Assembly: GCA_019753285.1 (NCBI GenBank)
Contig: JAIELD010000043.1
Span: 1 to 64,000 of the forward strand
Length of the DNA stretch: 64,000 nt
From: Beijerinckiaceae bacterium
Lineage (GTDB): Bacteria; Pseudomonadota; Alphaproteobacteria; Rhizobiales; Beijerinckiaceae
Reading direction: 5' to 3'
In this document: positions 23,704 through 34,261 of the stretch, piece after piece
Layout: every line of letters begins with the position of its first letter
Position numbering within the stretch: position 1 is the stretch's first letter
The notes under the pieces: generated by a model
The model's database searches: none
What the model was told of the DNA's origin: nothing
What the model saw: the letters and a program-made list of their open reading frames with translations, nothing else
Program-made: the position numbers and the translations under genes

Positions 23704-23922
23704 ATGCGCAGGGAATTATCGGCTGAACAGCTCGAGGCACAGGAGCGGGAGTTGGAACGGCTGAGGCAGGAGCATCGCGACCTCGACGCGGCGATCCTCG
23801 CGCTCGAGCAGGTCGGCACGCCCGATCAGCTCCAGATCCAGCGTTTGAAGAAGCGCAAGCTGCTGATCAAGGACAGGGTCGCCGAGATCTCCGACCGCAT
23901 CACGCCCGACATCATCGCCTGA
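23704..23922 (+). CDS. YdcH/DUF465-family small protein (second, divergent copy)
   Basis: ...RLRQEHRDLDAAILALEQVGTPDQLQIQRLKKRKLLIKDRVAEISD. Confidence 0.85.
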   Translation: MRRELSAEQLEAQERELERLRQEHRDLDAAILALEQVGTPDQLQIQRLKKRKLLIKDRVAEISDRITPDIIA

Positions 23923-24051
23923 CGCCGCGAGACAATCATCGATGTGCCGGATCACGCGATAAATCGTTCCCATTGGCGGATGGAAGGCCTTGCCGCGCAA
24001 CTTCCAACTGAATAGAAGCGCGTTTTCCCTGTTATGCCATAGGCCGTCTTC

Positions 24052-24573
24052 ATGAACGCGCGGGTAGCACGAACCAATGTCGAGACCCGCCCGCCGGCGG
24101 TCGCCATCATCATGGGCAGCCAGTCGGATTGGGCGACCATGAAGAACACCGCCGACATTCTCGACGCGCTCGCCATCCGGTATGACGCCAAGATCGTCTC
24201 CGCCCACCGCACGCCCAAACGGCTCGTCGAGTTCGCGACCGGCGCCAAGGCGGCTGGTTACAAGGTGGTAATCGCGGGGGCGGGCGGCGCGGCGCACCTT
24301 CCCGGCATGACAGCCGCCATGACGACGCTGCCCGTGCTCGGCGTTCCGGTCGAGTCGAAAGCGCTTTCAGGCCAGGACAGCCTCCTCTCGATCGTGCAGA
24401 TGCCGGGCGGCATTCCGGTCGGCACGCTGGCGATCGGCAAGGCCGGCGCGATCAACGCAGGGCTTCTCGCCGCGGCGATCCTCGCGCTTGCAGACGAGGC
24501 GCTCGCTGCCCGTCTGGACGCCTGGCGTGAGGCGCAGACGGCGGCAATCGCGGACGTTCCGCACAATGATTGA
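24052..24573 (+). CDS. purE: 5-(carboxyamino)imidazole ribonucleotide mutase
   Basis: [24 protein letters not shown]...[13 protein letters not shown]. Confidence 0.96.
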   Translation: MNARVARTNVETRPPAVAIIMGSQSDWATMKNTADILDALAIRYDAKIVSAHRTPKRLVEFATGAKAAGYKVVIAGAGGAAHLPGMTAAMTTLPVLGVPVESKALSGQDSLLSIVQMPGGIPVGTLAIGKAGAINAGLLAAAILALADEALAARLDAWREAQTAAIADVPHND

Positions 24574-25681
24574 CGGCCAGCCGCAGCGCCGGAAGGGCGC
24601 GCCCGTGCTTCGGCCGAGCCTCACCCTCGGCATTCTCGGCGGCGGCCAGCTTGGCCGCATGATGGCGATGGCTGCGGCGACGCTCGGAATCAGGACGCAT
24701 GTCTATGCGCCAGAAGCCGAGAGCATCGCGTTCGAGGTCTGCGCCGAACACACCTGCGCGCCCTATCTCGACAAGGCCGCGCTCAAAGCCTTCGCCGAAC
24801 GGGTGCAGGTCGTCACGTTCGAGTTCGAGAACGTGCCGACCGCGACCCTGGAGCGCCTGCAACACTATGCTCCGCATCTCCGCATCCACCCGAGCGCCAG
24901 CGCTCTGTCGATCACGCAGGACCGCATCAACGAAAAGACCTTCATGGCGGGTCTCGGGCTCGAGACCGCGCCGTTCCGCGCCGTCGATTCCCTCGAGACG
25001 CTTGAAGAGGCGGTGCGCGCGATAGGCGCACCCTCGATCCTGAAGACGCGCCGCATGGGCTATGACGGCAAGGGCCAGGCGCGCATCATGACGCCTCACG
25101 GTGCTGCCGAGGCCTATGAGGCAATCGGCCGCCAGTCGGCCATCCTCGAAGGCTTCGTCTCCTTCTCGCGGGAGGTCTCCGTACTCTGCGCGCGCAGGGC
25201 GGATGGCGCGGTCGCGACCTATGACGTCTGCGAGAACGAGCACCGCAACCACATCCTGTCGCGCACGACCCTGCCCTCCTCCATCCTGCCAGCGACCGCG
25301 CGGCAGGCGCGCGAGGCTGCGATCGCCATCGCCGGCGCGCTCGACTATGTCGGTATTCTGGCGGTTGAGATGTTCGTCGTCGGCGAGGGCGCGGGCGAGC
25401 ATGTCGTGATGAACGAGATCGCGCCACGGGTGCATAATTCCGGCCACTGGACGATCGAGGGTGCCGAGACCTCCCAGTTCGAGCAGCATGTGCGGGCGGT
25501 GATGGGCCTGCCGCTTGGCTCGACCGTGCGGCGAGGCGCGATCGAGATGGACAACCTTCTCGGCGAGGACATGCGCCGCGTGCCGGACCTGCTGGAGACA
25601 CCGGGCGCGCATCTGCACCTCTACGGCAAGAAGCTCGCGCTCAAGGGCCGCAAGATGGGGCATGTCACGATCGTGCGCTGA
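24566..25681 (+). CDS. purK: 5-(carboxyamino)imidazole ribonucleotide synthase
   Basis: [30 protein letters not shown]...; overlaps purE. Confidence 0.96.
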   Translation: MIDGQPQRRKGAPVLRPSLTLGILGGGQLGRMMAMAAATLGIRTHVYAPEAESIAFEVCAEHTCAPYLDKAALKAFAERVQVVTFEFENVPTATLERLQHYAPHLRIHPSASALSITQDRINEKTFMAGLGLETAPFRAVDSLETLEEAVRAIGAPSILKTRRMGYDGKGQARIMTPHGAAEAYEAIGRQSAILEGFVSFSREVSVLCARRADGAVATYDVCENEHRNHILSRTTLPSSILPATARQAREAAIAIAGALDYVGILAVEMFVVGEGAGEHVVMNEIAPRVHNSGHWTIEGAETSQFEQHVRAVMGLPLGSTVRRGAIEMDNLLGEDMRRVPDLLETPGAHLHLYGKKLALKGRKMGHVTIVR

Positions 25682-25869
25682 CCAGCCTGCGCCGACGCCG
25701 CCACGCGCTTCGCCGAAAAACGCCGACGGCCGGCAATTCCGCCATTTCAGCAGTGGACAAGGCAGGATCGTTTTGGTATCGCGTCGATCCTTGGAATGCG
25801 TCGATTGCGGCGCGAAAACTCATTTGTCTGCCGGGAGCCGCCGGCAACTCAACCGAATAGGAATTCTGC

Positions 25870-26115
25870 GTGCAGGTACTCGTCCGCGACAATAATGTCG
25901 ATCAAGCGCTCCGCGCCTTGAAGAAGAAGATGCAGCGCGAAGGCATTTTCCGCGAGATGAAGCTCCGCGGCCATTACGAGAAGCCGTCCGAGAAGAAGGC
26001 CCGCGAAAAGGCCGAAGCCGTCCGCCGCGCTCGCAAGCTGGCCCGCAAGCGGTTGCAGCGCGAAGGCCTGCTGCCCGCAACGCCGAAGGTCGTTCGCCCG
26101 GCCCGCACGGCCTGA
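25870..26115 (+). CDS. rpsU: 30S ribosomal protein S21
   Basis: [60 protein letters not shown]. Confidence 0.96.
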   Translation: MQVLVRDNNVDQALRALKKKMQREGIFREMKLRGHYEKPSEKKAREKAEAVRRARKLARKRLQREGLLPATPKVVRPARTA

Positions 26116-26173
26116 TCGGCCGGTTGAGTTTCAAACCTCGACTGGCGCCGTCGAGGTCATGACGAAGTTGACG

Positions 26174-26206
26174 AACGCTCGTGCTGGCTCATGAGCGTTT
26201 TTTGTT
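26174..26206 (+). terminator. intrinsic terminator of rpsU
   Basis: AACGCTC...GAGCGTT followed by TTTTTGTTTT. Confidence 0.75.
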
Positions 26207-26342
26207 TTATGGCAACCCTATGGTAACCAGAATTGCCGAATAAGATGAGGCATGGAGCGTTACCGCGACCGCCTGCCGCCGCAAGGCCGGTCGTCCGGCT
26301 CCAGTCTTCGAATTCAGTGCAATGCGGGATGAGATCGACACG

Positions 26343-27194
26343 ATGAAACGTTCGAGCTTTGTAAGATCGGGATTGTTGCTGACGGCTCTGCTGGCGCTCG
26401 GCGGCTGCGACACGGTCGGCTCGCTCGGCAGCACCTCGCCAGCCGCGCAGGCCCCCAGTCCGGATAGGATCGCAGCGGCGGAAACCAACATCAAATCGCT
26501 GACCGAAGTGATCCAGCGCAACAAGAACAATGCCGACGACTACAATACGCGCGGCAGTGCCTATGCTGGCGTCGCACGCTATCAGGAGGCGATCGCCGAT
26601 TTCACCAAGGCGATCCAGATCAATCCCAACCTCGCCTCCGCCTACGCCAACCGCGCCACCGCCTACCGCGCCCTGAAGCGCGACGACATGGCGCTCGCCG
26701 ACTACAACCGCGCGATCGAGGTCGGCCCCAACTATGCGCAGGCCTATCTTGGCCGTGGCAACCTCTATCGCCAGCAGAACGATCTCACCAGCGCGCTCGC
26801 CGACACCACGAGGGCGATCCAGCTCGCCCCTGAGCTTGCCGAAGGCTACCATGCGCGCGGCCTGATCTATCAGCGTAACGGGCAGGATCAGCTTGCCCTG
26901 TCGGATTTCGAATCCGCCATCGACCGCAACCCGCAGGTCATCGCCCCTTACCTCGCACGTGGCCAGAGCCTGATCGCGGTCAACAAGAATGCGCTGGCGA
27001 TCGAGGATTTCAACCGGGCGCTCAACATCAACAATCAGAATCCCGAAGGCTGGGCGTGGCTTGGCCGCGCACAGGAAAACTCCGGAATGTTCAAGGATGC
27101 GTCCGAGAGCTACCAGCGCGCGCTCTCGCTCGACCCGAACAACCAGATCGCGCGAGACGGCGTCAGCCGCGTGAGCCGCAGCGCGCGGCTCTGA
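26343..27194 (+). CDS. tetratricopeptide-repeat lipoprotein (NlpI-like)
   Basis: Signal peptide and lipobox LLALGGC; repeated TPR units (AIADFTKAIQINPNLASAYANRATAYRAL...). Confidence 0.88.
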   Translation: MKRSSFVRSGLLLTALLALGGCDTVGSLGSTSPAAQAPSPDRIAAAETNIKSLTEVIQRNKNNADDYNTRGSAYAGVARYQEAIADFTKAIQINPNLASAYANRATAYRALKRDDMALADYNRAIEVGPNYAQAYLGRGNLYRQQNDLTSALADTTRAIQLAPELAEGYHARGLIYQRNGQDQLALSDFESAIDRNPQVIAPYLARGQSLIAVNKNALAIEDFNRALNINNQNPEGWAWLGRAQENSGMFKDASESYQRALSLDPNNQIARDGVSRVSRSARL

Positions 27195-27201
27195 TGCCGC
27201 G

Positions 27202-28032
27202 CTACCGGTTTTCGCTATCGAGCGGACGAGCGATTTCGGCAATATAATCGATCACCCGGTCGAGCACCGCCATATCCCGTGTCGAGACATGCGTGCCGCC
27301 GGGAATCTCCCAGAACAGCTTCGGCTGGTTTGCTAGCGCGAACAGCGCCCGACCTGACTCGATCGGCACGATCGCATCCGCTGTGCCGTGGATGACGAGA
27401 AGCGGAGCCTTGATCGATCCGATCAGAAGATCGGACCGGAACTGGTCCTTCATCAGCCAATCGACCGGGAAGATCGGGTATCTGATCTCGGCGACATGCC
27501 GGGCGGATAGAAACGGCGAATCGAGAATGAGCGCCGCGGGCCGGTGCCGCGCCGCCAACGCGACAGCAACGCCTGTCCCCAGCGAGTCACCCATCATGAT
27601 GATCGATCGCGGCGAGGCACCATCAGCCAGCGCCTGGCGGTAGGCGGTCTCCGCATCCTCGATGAGGCCTGTTTCGCTCGGTGAGCCCGTCGATGCGCCA
27701 TAGCCGCGATAGCTGACGGCGATGAGCCCGTTGCCGCTGGCGGTCATCCTCGCGAAGCGCCGTCCGTAATATTGCAGGCGGCCACCATTGCCGAAGAAAT
27801 AGAGGATGGTCGGCTTGCCCGGCTGCGCCTTGATCGACCAGGCGGAGAGCGTCTCCCCGTCCGCCGTCCGCAGCGTCACGGTCGCAGCGCCGGGAAGCCC
27901 GGCCGCGGCAGGGACGACCACATCACCGCCGGGGAAATACTGCAGGCGGCGCTGTAGCGCGTACATGAACAGCGTCGCGGCAAGGTAGAGGCCAATCAGG
28001 CCAATGAGAGAGTATTTGAAGAGCCGCTTCAT
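27202..28032 (-). CDS. alpha/beta hydrolase
   Basis: TILYFFGNGGRLQYYGRR..., IIMMGDSLGTGVAVALAARH nucleophile elbow. Confidence 0.9.
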   Translation of the reverse strand: MKRLFKYSLIGLIGLYLAATLFMYALQRRLQYFPGGDVVVPAAAGLPGAATVTLRTADGETLSAWSIKAQPGKPTILYFFGNGGRLQYYGRRFARMTASGNGLIAVSYRGYGASTGSPSETGLIEDAETAYRQALADGASPRSIIMMGDSLGTGVAVALAARHRPAALILDSPFLSARHVAEIRYPIFPVDWLMKDQFRSDLLIGSIKAPLLVIHGTADAIVPIESGRALFALANQPKLFWEIPGGTHVSTRDMAVLDRVIDYIAEIARPLDSENR

Positions 28033-28130
28033 ATCGGTAACGGGGATGGCGAAAAGATGAGGCCGGCACCGAGCACCGGTCTCCTCATCCCTACGCCAGC
28101 CAACGCCGCGGCGAAACTCAAACAGCCGTG

Positions 28131-29543
28131 TTAATGCGCCATCGCCTTCACGATCTGCTCTGTCACCTTCTTGGCGTCGCCGAACAGCATCATCGTGTTG
28201 GGCATGAAGAACAGCTCATTCTCGACGCCTGCATAGCCCGAGCCCATGCCACGCTTGATGAACAGCACGGTCTTCGCCTTCTCGACGTCGAGGATCGGCA
28301 TGCCGTAGATGGCTGAGGTCTTGTCCGTCTTGGCGGCTGGGTTGGTCACGTCGTTCGCGCCGATCACGAAGGCGACATCGGCCTGCGCGAATTCGGAGTT
28401 GATGTCCTCAAGCTCGAATACCTCGTCATAAGGCACGTTCGCCTCGGCAAGCAGCACGTTCATGTGGCCCGGCATGCGGCCCGCGACGGGGTGGATAGCG
28501 TATTTGATGTCGACGCCGGCCTTTTTGAGAACGTCCGACATTTCGCGGAGCGCGTGCTGAGCCTGCGCAACAGCCATGCCGTAGCCAGGCACGATGATCA
28601 CGCGTTCTGCGTTCTGCATGATGTAGGCAGCATCATCAGCCGAGCCCTGGCGCACCGGGCGATCATCCTTTGCGCCGCCGCCTGCCGCGGCCGTCTCGCC
28701 GCCGAAGCCGCCGAGAATGACCGAGATGAAGCTGCGGTTCATGCCCTTGCACATGATGTAGGACAGGATCGCGCCGGACGAGCCGACGAGCGCGCCGGTG
28801 ATGATCAACGCGAGATTGCCGAGCGTGAAGCCGATGCCGGCGGCCGCCCAGCCGGAATAGGAATTGAGCATGGACACGACGACCGGCATGTCCGCCCCGC
28901 CGATCGGCACGATCAGCAGGAAGCCGAGCCCGAAGCTGACGACCGCGATCATCCAGAAGGCGAGCTTGGCCTCCGTCGCGACGAAAATCACGATCAGCGC
29001 GAGCAGCAGCACGCCGAGGCCGATATTGATCGCATGGCGGTTCGGCAGCAGGATCGGCTTGCCGCTCATCCGCCCGTCGAGCTTCAGGAAGGCGACGACC
29101 GAGCCGGTAAAGGTGATAGCGCCGATGGCGACGCCGAGCGACATTTCAACGAGGCTCTGGCCGTGGATATGCCCGAGGCCATCGATGATACCGAAGGCTT
29201 TCGGCGCGTAAAGCGCCGCCGCAGCGACAAGCACCGCCGCGAGACCGACGAGCGAATGGAAGAACGCGACGAGTTGCGGCATCGACGTCATCTGCACGCG
29301 CCGCGCCATGGTCGCGCCGATGCCGGCCCCGATGCCAAGGCCGCCAATGAGAAGGATCCAGCCGAGGAACGTTGCGGGCGGCGAGAGAATCAGCGTCGTC
29401 ACGACGGCGATGCCCATGCCGATCATGCCGAAACGGTTGCCCTGCTGCGAGGTCGTCGGGTGCGACAGACCCCTCAGCGCAAGGATGAACAGGACGCCGG
29501 CGACCAGGTAGAGAAAATTGGCGAGGTTTGGACTCAACATCAA
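28131..29543 (-). CDS. pntB: NAD(P) transhydrogenase subunit beta
   Basis: GYGMAVAQAQHALREMSDVLKKAGVDIKYAIHPVAGRMPGHMNVLLAEANVPYDEVFELEDIN. Confidence 0.97.
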   Translation of the reverse strand: MMLSPNLANFLYLVAGVLFILALRGLSHPTTSQQGNRFGMIGMGIAVVTTLILSPPATFLGWILLIGGLGIGAGIGATMARRVQMTSMPQLVAFFHSLVGLAAVLVAAAALYAPKAFGIIDGLGHIHGQSLVEMSLGVAIGAITFTGSVVAFLKLDGRMSGKPILLPNRHAINIGLGVLLLALIVIFVATEAKLAFWMIAVVSFGLGFLLIVPIGGADMPVVVSMLNSYSGWAAAGIGFTLGNLALIITGALVGSSGAILSYIMCKGMNRSFISVILGGFGGETAAAGGGAKDDRPVRQGSADDAAYIMQNAERVIIVPGYGMAVAQAQHALREMSDVLKKAGVDIKYAIHPVAGRMPGHMNVLLAEANVPYDEVFELEDINSEFAQADVAFVIGANDVTNPAAKTDKTSAIYGMPILDVEKAKTVLFIKRGMGSGYAGVENELFFMPNTMMLFGDAKKVTEQIVKAMAH

Positions 29544-29544
29544 C

Positions 29545-29988
29545 TCAGCCCTTTTTCTTGTACATGGAGAGCATGCGTTCGGTGACGAGGAAGCCGCCGA
29601 ATATGTTCACGGAGGCGAGGATCAACGCCAGAAAACCGAAGATCTGCGCCAGACCCGAGGACTCGCCCGCAACGAGTTGCGTGCCAACGGCGAGCAGCGC
29701 GCCGACCACGATGACGGAGGAGATGGCGTTTGTGACGGACATCAGCGGCGTGTGGAGCGCCGGCGTCACGGACCAGACCACGTAATAACCGACGAAGATC
29801 GCCATCACGAAGATCGCAAGCCTGAACACGAACGGATCGACGGCACCACCGGTCGCCGCGTGCGCCACGGCGCCGGCCCCCGTTGCGATCTGGTCGACAT
29901 AGGCCTGCGCTTCCGCCGCGGATTGTGCGGCGGCGCGGGCAGCGAGCCTTGCCTGCTCGAGCGCCTGTTCTGGAGTGAGAGTCGCCAT
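29545..29988 (-). CDS. pntAB: NAD(P) transhydrogenase subunit alpha, TM part
   Basis: FVGYYVVWSVTPALHTPLMSVTNAISSVIVVGAL. Confidence 0.95.
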   Translation of the reverse strand: MATLTPEQALEQARLAARAAAQSAAEAQAYVDQIATGAGAVAHAATGGAVDPFVFRLAIFVMAIFVGYYVVWSVTPALHTPLMSVTNAISSVIVVGALLAVGTQLVAGESSGLAQIFGFLALILASVNIFGGFLVTERMLSMYKKKG

Positions 29989-30000
29989 GTGCGTGTCTCC

Positions 30001-31197
30001 TTAACCGTTCTGCGCCGCGCCATCGGGCGCAGGGGCGGCCGGCGATGGGTCGGGCTTTGAAGGTGTCTTGGGCTGGAAATTGGGGTGAACGACGAGGCCA
30101 TCGCGCGTCAGGCAGGTGGCTTTGACGAGTTCATCCTCGGGGTTGATCTCGAGCGCCTTCGTCTCCTTGCTGATCAGCGTCTCGGCGAAGGCATAAAGGT
30201 TCTTGGCGTAAAGGCTGGACGCGGTCGCGGCCATACGACCGGGCACGTTCTCGTAGCCGACGATCTTCACGCCGTTATGATCGACGATCTCGCCGGGGCG
30301 CGACAATTCGCAATTGCCACCGCGCTCGACCGCGAGATCGACGACGACCGAGCCGGGGCGCATCGATTCCACCATTGCGGTGCTCACGAGCTTCGGCGCA
30401 GGGCGGCCGGGGATAAGCGCGGTGGTGATAACCATGTCCTGCTTGGCGATGTGGGTGGCGACCAGCGCCGCCTGCTTTGCCTGGTACTCTTTCGACATCT
30501 CCTTGGCGTAGCCGCCGGATGTCTCGGCCTGCTTGAATTCCTCGTCCTCGACCGCGACGAACTTAGCGCCGAGCGACTCCACCTGCTCCTTGGTGGCGGG
30601 GCGCACATCGGTTGCGGTGACGACCGCACCGAGGCGGCGGGCGGTGGCGATCGCCTGGAGGCCGGCGACGCCGACACCCATGATGAAGACGCGCGCGGCG
30701 GGCACTGTACCTGCGGCCGTCATCATCATCGGAAAGGCGCGACCATAGACCGCCGATCCGTCGATGACAGCGCGATAGCCCGCGAGATTGGCCTGGCTCG
30801 AGAGCACGTCCATCACCTGGGCGCGCGTGATGCGGGGCATCAGTTCCATCGCAAAACTGATGATGCCAGCCTGCGCGATACGGGCAAGCTCTGCCTCATT
30901 GCCATAGGGGTCCATGATGGCGATGGCGGTCGCGCCGCTCTTGATCAGCGCGGTTTCCGCAGCGGTTGGCCGACGGACCTTGAGGACGAGGCCGGCGTCC
31001 TTCAGGGCCTCCTTGGCGGTCTTCGCGATGGCCGCGCCGGCCGCTTCATACTCCGCATTCGAGATGCCGGACGCTTTTCCGGCGTTAGACTGGACGGAGA
31101 CGCTGGCGCCGAGACCGATGAATTTCTTGACTGTTTCCGGAGTGGCGGCAACACGCGGTTCCCCGGCGGCGCTTTCGTCCACGATCGCAATTTTCAT
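30001..31197 (-). CDS. pntAA: Re/Si-specific NAD(P)(+) transhydrogenase subunit alpha
   Basis: MKIAIVDESAAGEPRVAATPETVKKFIGLGASVSVQSNAG... Confidence 0.96.
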   Translation of the reverse strand: MKIAIVDESAAGEPRVAATPETVKKFIGLGASVSVQSNAGKASGISNAEYEAAGAAIAKTAKEALKDAGLVLKVRRPTAAETALIKSGATAIAIMDPYGNEAELARIAQAGIISFAMELMPRITRAQVMDVLSSQANLAGYRAVIDGSAVYGRAFPMMMTAAGTVPAARVFIMGVGVAGLQAIATARRLGAVVTATDVRPATKEQVESLGAKFVAVEDEEFKQAETSGGYAKEMSKEYQAKQAALVATHIAKQDMVITTALIPGRPAPKLVSTAMVESMRPGSVVVDLAVERGGNCELSRPGEIVDHNGVKIVGYENVPGRMAATASSLYAKNLYAFAETLISKETKALEINPEDELVKATCLTRDGLVVHPNFQPKTPSKPDPSPAAPAPDGAAQNG

Positions 31198-31484
31198 TTC
31201 ACCCCCGTCATCGCCTGGAGAGCCGTTCATCATGCAAGACCATGACGGGCCAATTCCGGCTGGATCGCTTCATATCGTTGATTGGATTATCTAAATGCGA
31301 TGAGCGCGATTGTCTTCAGATCCTTTTGGTCGCTTCCGTCAAGAGGGAATTAAGTCCCCCTGCCAAAACCGGCCGCAGTCATAAACACATTATTTTGCGG
31401 CCTGCGCAAGAGAGCGGGACATTCGCCATCCGGCCGGAGCAGCGCCCGCTCAGCAGCACGCCCGACACGCAAGGTCCGGCCCGT

Positions 31485-31637
31485 TCAGCGCAGGAAAACG
31501 GCCATGAGGATCAACAGCACGACCACCGCAACCGATCCATACTTCACAAGGGTCGTGAAGCGGGCATAGGTCTTTTCGTGCTCCGCGTAATCCATTCCGT
31601 CGTCTCCGTGCGCCGGCGCGTGGTTGTGGTCGGCCAT
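31485..31637 (-). CDS. aa3-type cytochrome c oxidase subunit IV (50 aa)
   Basis: Not in the ORF track. Minus strand: MADHNHAPAHGDDGMDYAEHEKTYARFTTLVKYGSVAVVLLILMAVFLR*, matching the small COX4_pro_2 family. Confidence 0.85.
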   Translation of the reverse strand: MADHNHAPAHGDDGMDYAEHEKTYARFTTLVKYGSVAVVVLLILMAVFLR

Positions 31638-31776
31638 CAATCGTCTCCAGTATCGCGAGGGCCCCGCCGCCCCCGTTCGGCCGGAGCGATAGCGTATCGG
31701 CGCGGCGGAGGCAATCGGCCATCAATCGCGGCGACAAACCACGCTTTCAGCGCTGCCGGGGCGTACCGCGCCACAC

Positions 31777-33138
31777 TCAGGAGAGCGGTCGCAATCCCGC
31801 CGTGGCGAGCGCCTGTGCTTGCCGCGCCTCGACCTCGGCCAGCGAGAAACTCTCGATGGCCTCGTTGAAGAGGCGGAAGAAATTGAGCCGCGCATCGAGA
31901 TGGAGGAAGACGCCGCCGAGGCCGATCGCCGCCCGATCCATGAACACGAACTCGCGCGGCACCGTCACCGGCCCCTTGACCTTCAGCGCCTGATGCACCT
32001 GGAACGCTTCGCGCCTGCCATATTCGCCAGGACTCACGCCGTCAGCAATCGTCCGCACACGATCATCGAGGATCGGGCCGTAGATGAATCGCGCCCAGAT
32101 GTTCAAGACGTCGATGAGGTCGTTGCTGAGTTTGCGGAACCCCCATGTCTCGTAGGCATGGACGATGCGGGCGCGGTCGTCGTTGAGAAGCCCGCGATAG
32201 AGGTCGACGACCCCACCGACGAATTTCGGCGGGAAGATGCGGATGCAGCCATAATCGAGCAGGTTGATGCCCTGTGGCGCTCCATCCGCCTCGAACACCG
32301 TGTAGTTGCCGAGATGCGGATCGCCATGGATGACGCCGAAATGCGAGAACGGACCCCACCATGCCTTGAACATGGCGGTGGCCAGCCGGTTGCGGTTCTC
32401 CTCCGTGTCGTCCTTGAAGGCGAGGATCTTGCGGCCTTCCAGCCAATCGAGCGCCAGGAGCCGGTGCGTCGACAGCTCAGGCCAGACCTTCGGCACCCGC
32501 ACCAGCGGCTCGTCCTTCAAAATGGCAGCATATAGCCGCGCATTGGCGGCCTCGTGGACATAGTCGAGCTCTTCGCGCACGCGCTCGCCGATCTCCTGCG
32601 AGATTTCACGCGTGTCGATGGCGCGGTCCATCTGGCGATGGATGGCGAACAGCACCTGCAACTGCTTGATGTCGGCTTCAACGGCGGACTGCATATCGGG
32701 ATATTGCAGCTTGCAGGCGATGGGCATGCCGGATTTCGTGACAGCCCTGTGGACCTGCCCGAGCGAGGCAGCGGCCGCCGGCGTCTTCTCGAAGCTCTGG
32801 AACCGGCTTTCCCACTGGGGCCCAAGCTCGGACATCATGCGCCGCTTGACGAAGGCCCAGCCCATGGGCGGCGCCTCGGACTGCAGCTTCTGCAGTTCCT
32901 CCGCGTATTCGGGCGGCAGCGCATCAGGGATGGTTGCGAGCAATTGCGCGACCTTCATAAGCGGGCCCTTGAGGCCGCCGAGCGCCTGGCTCAGCGCTGC
33001 CGCGCTGGAGGCGGCGTCCGATCCGCCGCCGAAGAGTCTGGCTCCCGCCATGCGCGCGGCCACACCGCCAATATTGACGCCGACATTGGCGTAACGCGCG
33101 GCGCGCGCGGAGAAACGGTTGCGTTCGTCATCCGTCAT
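31777..33138 (-). CDS. ABC1/UbiB (AarF)-family atypical kinase
   Basis: LGQVHRAVTKSGMPIACKLQYPDM..., GVIHGDPHLGNYTVF, LLDYGCIRIFP. Confidence 0.92.
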   Translation of the reverse strand: MTDDERNRFSARAARYANVGVNIGGVAARMAGARLFGGGSDAASSAAALSQALGGLKGPLMKVAQLLATIPDALPPEYAEELQKLQSEAPPMGWAFVKRRMMSELGPQWESRFQSFEKTPAAAASLGQVHRAVTKSGMPIACKLQYPDMQSAVEADIKQLQVLFAIHRQMDRAIDTREISQEIGERVREELDYVHEAANARLYAAILKDEPLVRVPKVWPELSTHRLLALDWLEGRKILAFKDDTEENRNRLATAMFKAWWGPFSHFGVIHGDPHLGNYTVFEADGAPQGINLLDYGCIRIFPPKFVGGVVDLYRGLLNDDRARIVHAYETWGFRKLSNDLIDVLNIWARFIYGPILDDRVRTIADGVSPGEYGRREAFQVHQALKVKGPVTVPREFVFMDRAAIGLGGVFLHLDARLNFFRLFNEAIESFSLAEVEARQAQALATAGLRPLS

Positions 33139-33242
33139 TCAATCATCACCAAGGTTGCCTTCGACATGGGCCCAAGTTGGTATCACGAGACGTGGAAGCG
33201 CCATGGGCTCGCGACACCAGGCCGCATGCGAAGCTGGATGCG

Positions 33243-33875
33243 TCAGGCGATGTTCGCGCACGCGGTGCGCACGACGCCGCTCGTCTCCATTCCCCGCCAC
33301 GCAACGGCGAGCGACCCGTTCATGTCGATGGCACGGCAGGCATCTTCGATGACATACGTCGCAAAGCCCGCTCGCCGCGCATCGATCGCGGTCCAGGCGA
33401 CGCAATAATCGGTGGCGAGCCCCGCACAGAACACACGCCTGAAGCCCCGCTCGTTCAAATATCCCGCCAATCCCGTGGGCGTGCGTCTATCGGCCTCCAT
33501 GAAGGCCGAATAGCTGTCGATGCCGGCATGATGTCCCTTGCGGATGACGAGTTCGGCCCGCGCTGTTTCCAGCCGGTCGGAGATCGCTGCGCCGCGCGTT
33601 CCCTGCACGCAGTGGTCCGGCCAAAGCACCTGCGTCCCATAGGATAGTTCGACTGTCGAAAACGGCATCGTTCCCGCATGCGAAGACGCGAAGGAGATGT
33701 GGCCCGGCGTGTGCCAGTCCTGCGTCAACACGACATGCGCGAAACGCCGCATCAATCCGTTGATCGGGTCGATCACCTCGTCCCCGTTCGCCACGGCCAA
33801 GGCGCCACCGGGCAGGAAATCGTTCTGCACATCGACAACGATCAGAACGTCGGCGTCATCGAGATCGATAATCAT
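33243..33875 (-). CDS. pncA: nicotinamidase
   Basis: ADVLIVVDVQNDFLPGGALAV..., DYCVAWTAIDARRAGF. Confidence 0.93.
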   Translation of the reverse strand: MIIDLDDADVLIVVDVQNDFLPGGALAVANGDEVIDPINGLMRRFAHVVLTQDWHTPGHISFASSHAGTMPFSTVELSYGTQVLWPDHCVQGTRGAAISDRLETARAELVIRKGHHAGIDSYSAFMEADRRTPTGLAGYLNERGFRRVFCAGLATDYCVAWTAIDARRAGFATYVIEDACRAIDMNGSLAVAWRGMETSGVVRTACANIA

Positions 33876-33944
33876 GGCGCTTGCAAATCCCTGATCGTGT
33901 TGGAGGCGCAGCGGTTGCGAGGCCTACCGTGAGGTAACGCTTGT

Positions 33945-33982
33945 TTGTCTGACCAGACAATGTTATTACATGTGTAAGAACA
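33945..33982 (+). promoter_or_regulatory. two palindromes in the pncA / toxin-antitoxin intergenic region
   Basis: TTGTCTG-AC-CAGACAA (33945-33960) and TGTTATTACA-TG-TGTAAGAACA (33961-33982, one mismatch). Confidence 0.6.
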
Positions 33983-33991
33983 GGAAATGCT

Positions 33992-34249
33992 ATGAACAAT
34001 CTACATGACGCGAAGGAACGCGACCACACCACTTTGAAGGTGGTTCAGATCGGCAACTCGCTCGGAGTAGTACTGCCGCGTGACGTGCTGGACGAACTCA
34101 ACGTCGCAAAGGGCGACAAACTGTTCATCACACGGTCTCCGGAGGGCTATCGCGTCACCCGTACCGATCCTGATTTCGAACGCCGAATGGCTCTTGCCCG
34201 CGAGATCATGCGTCGCCGGCATGCTGTTCTGCGAGAACTCGCAAAATAA
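33992..34249 (+). CDS. AbrB/MazE/SpoVT-family antitoxin
   Basis: TTLKVVQIGNSLGVVLPRDVLDELNVAKGDKLFITRSPEGYRVT, swapped-hairpin AbrB fold. Confidence 0.9.
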   Translation: MNNLHDAKERDHTTLKVVQIGNSLGVVLPRDVLDELNVAKGDKLFITRSPEGYRVTRTDPDFERRMALAREIMRRRHAVLRELAK

Positions 34250-34261
34250 TTCGAGCCAATT

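Noticed and set aside
28054-28088. GATGAG...CTCATC hairpin between pntB and the alpha/beta hydrolase
   Set aside because: Imperfect stem lacking a clear U-tract; not strong enough to call a terminator.
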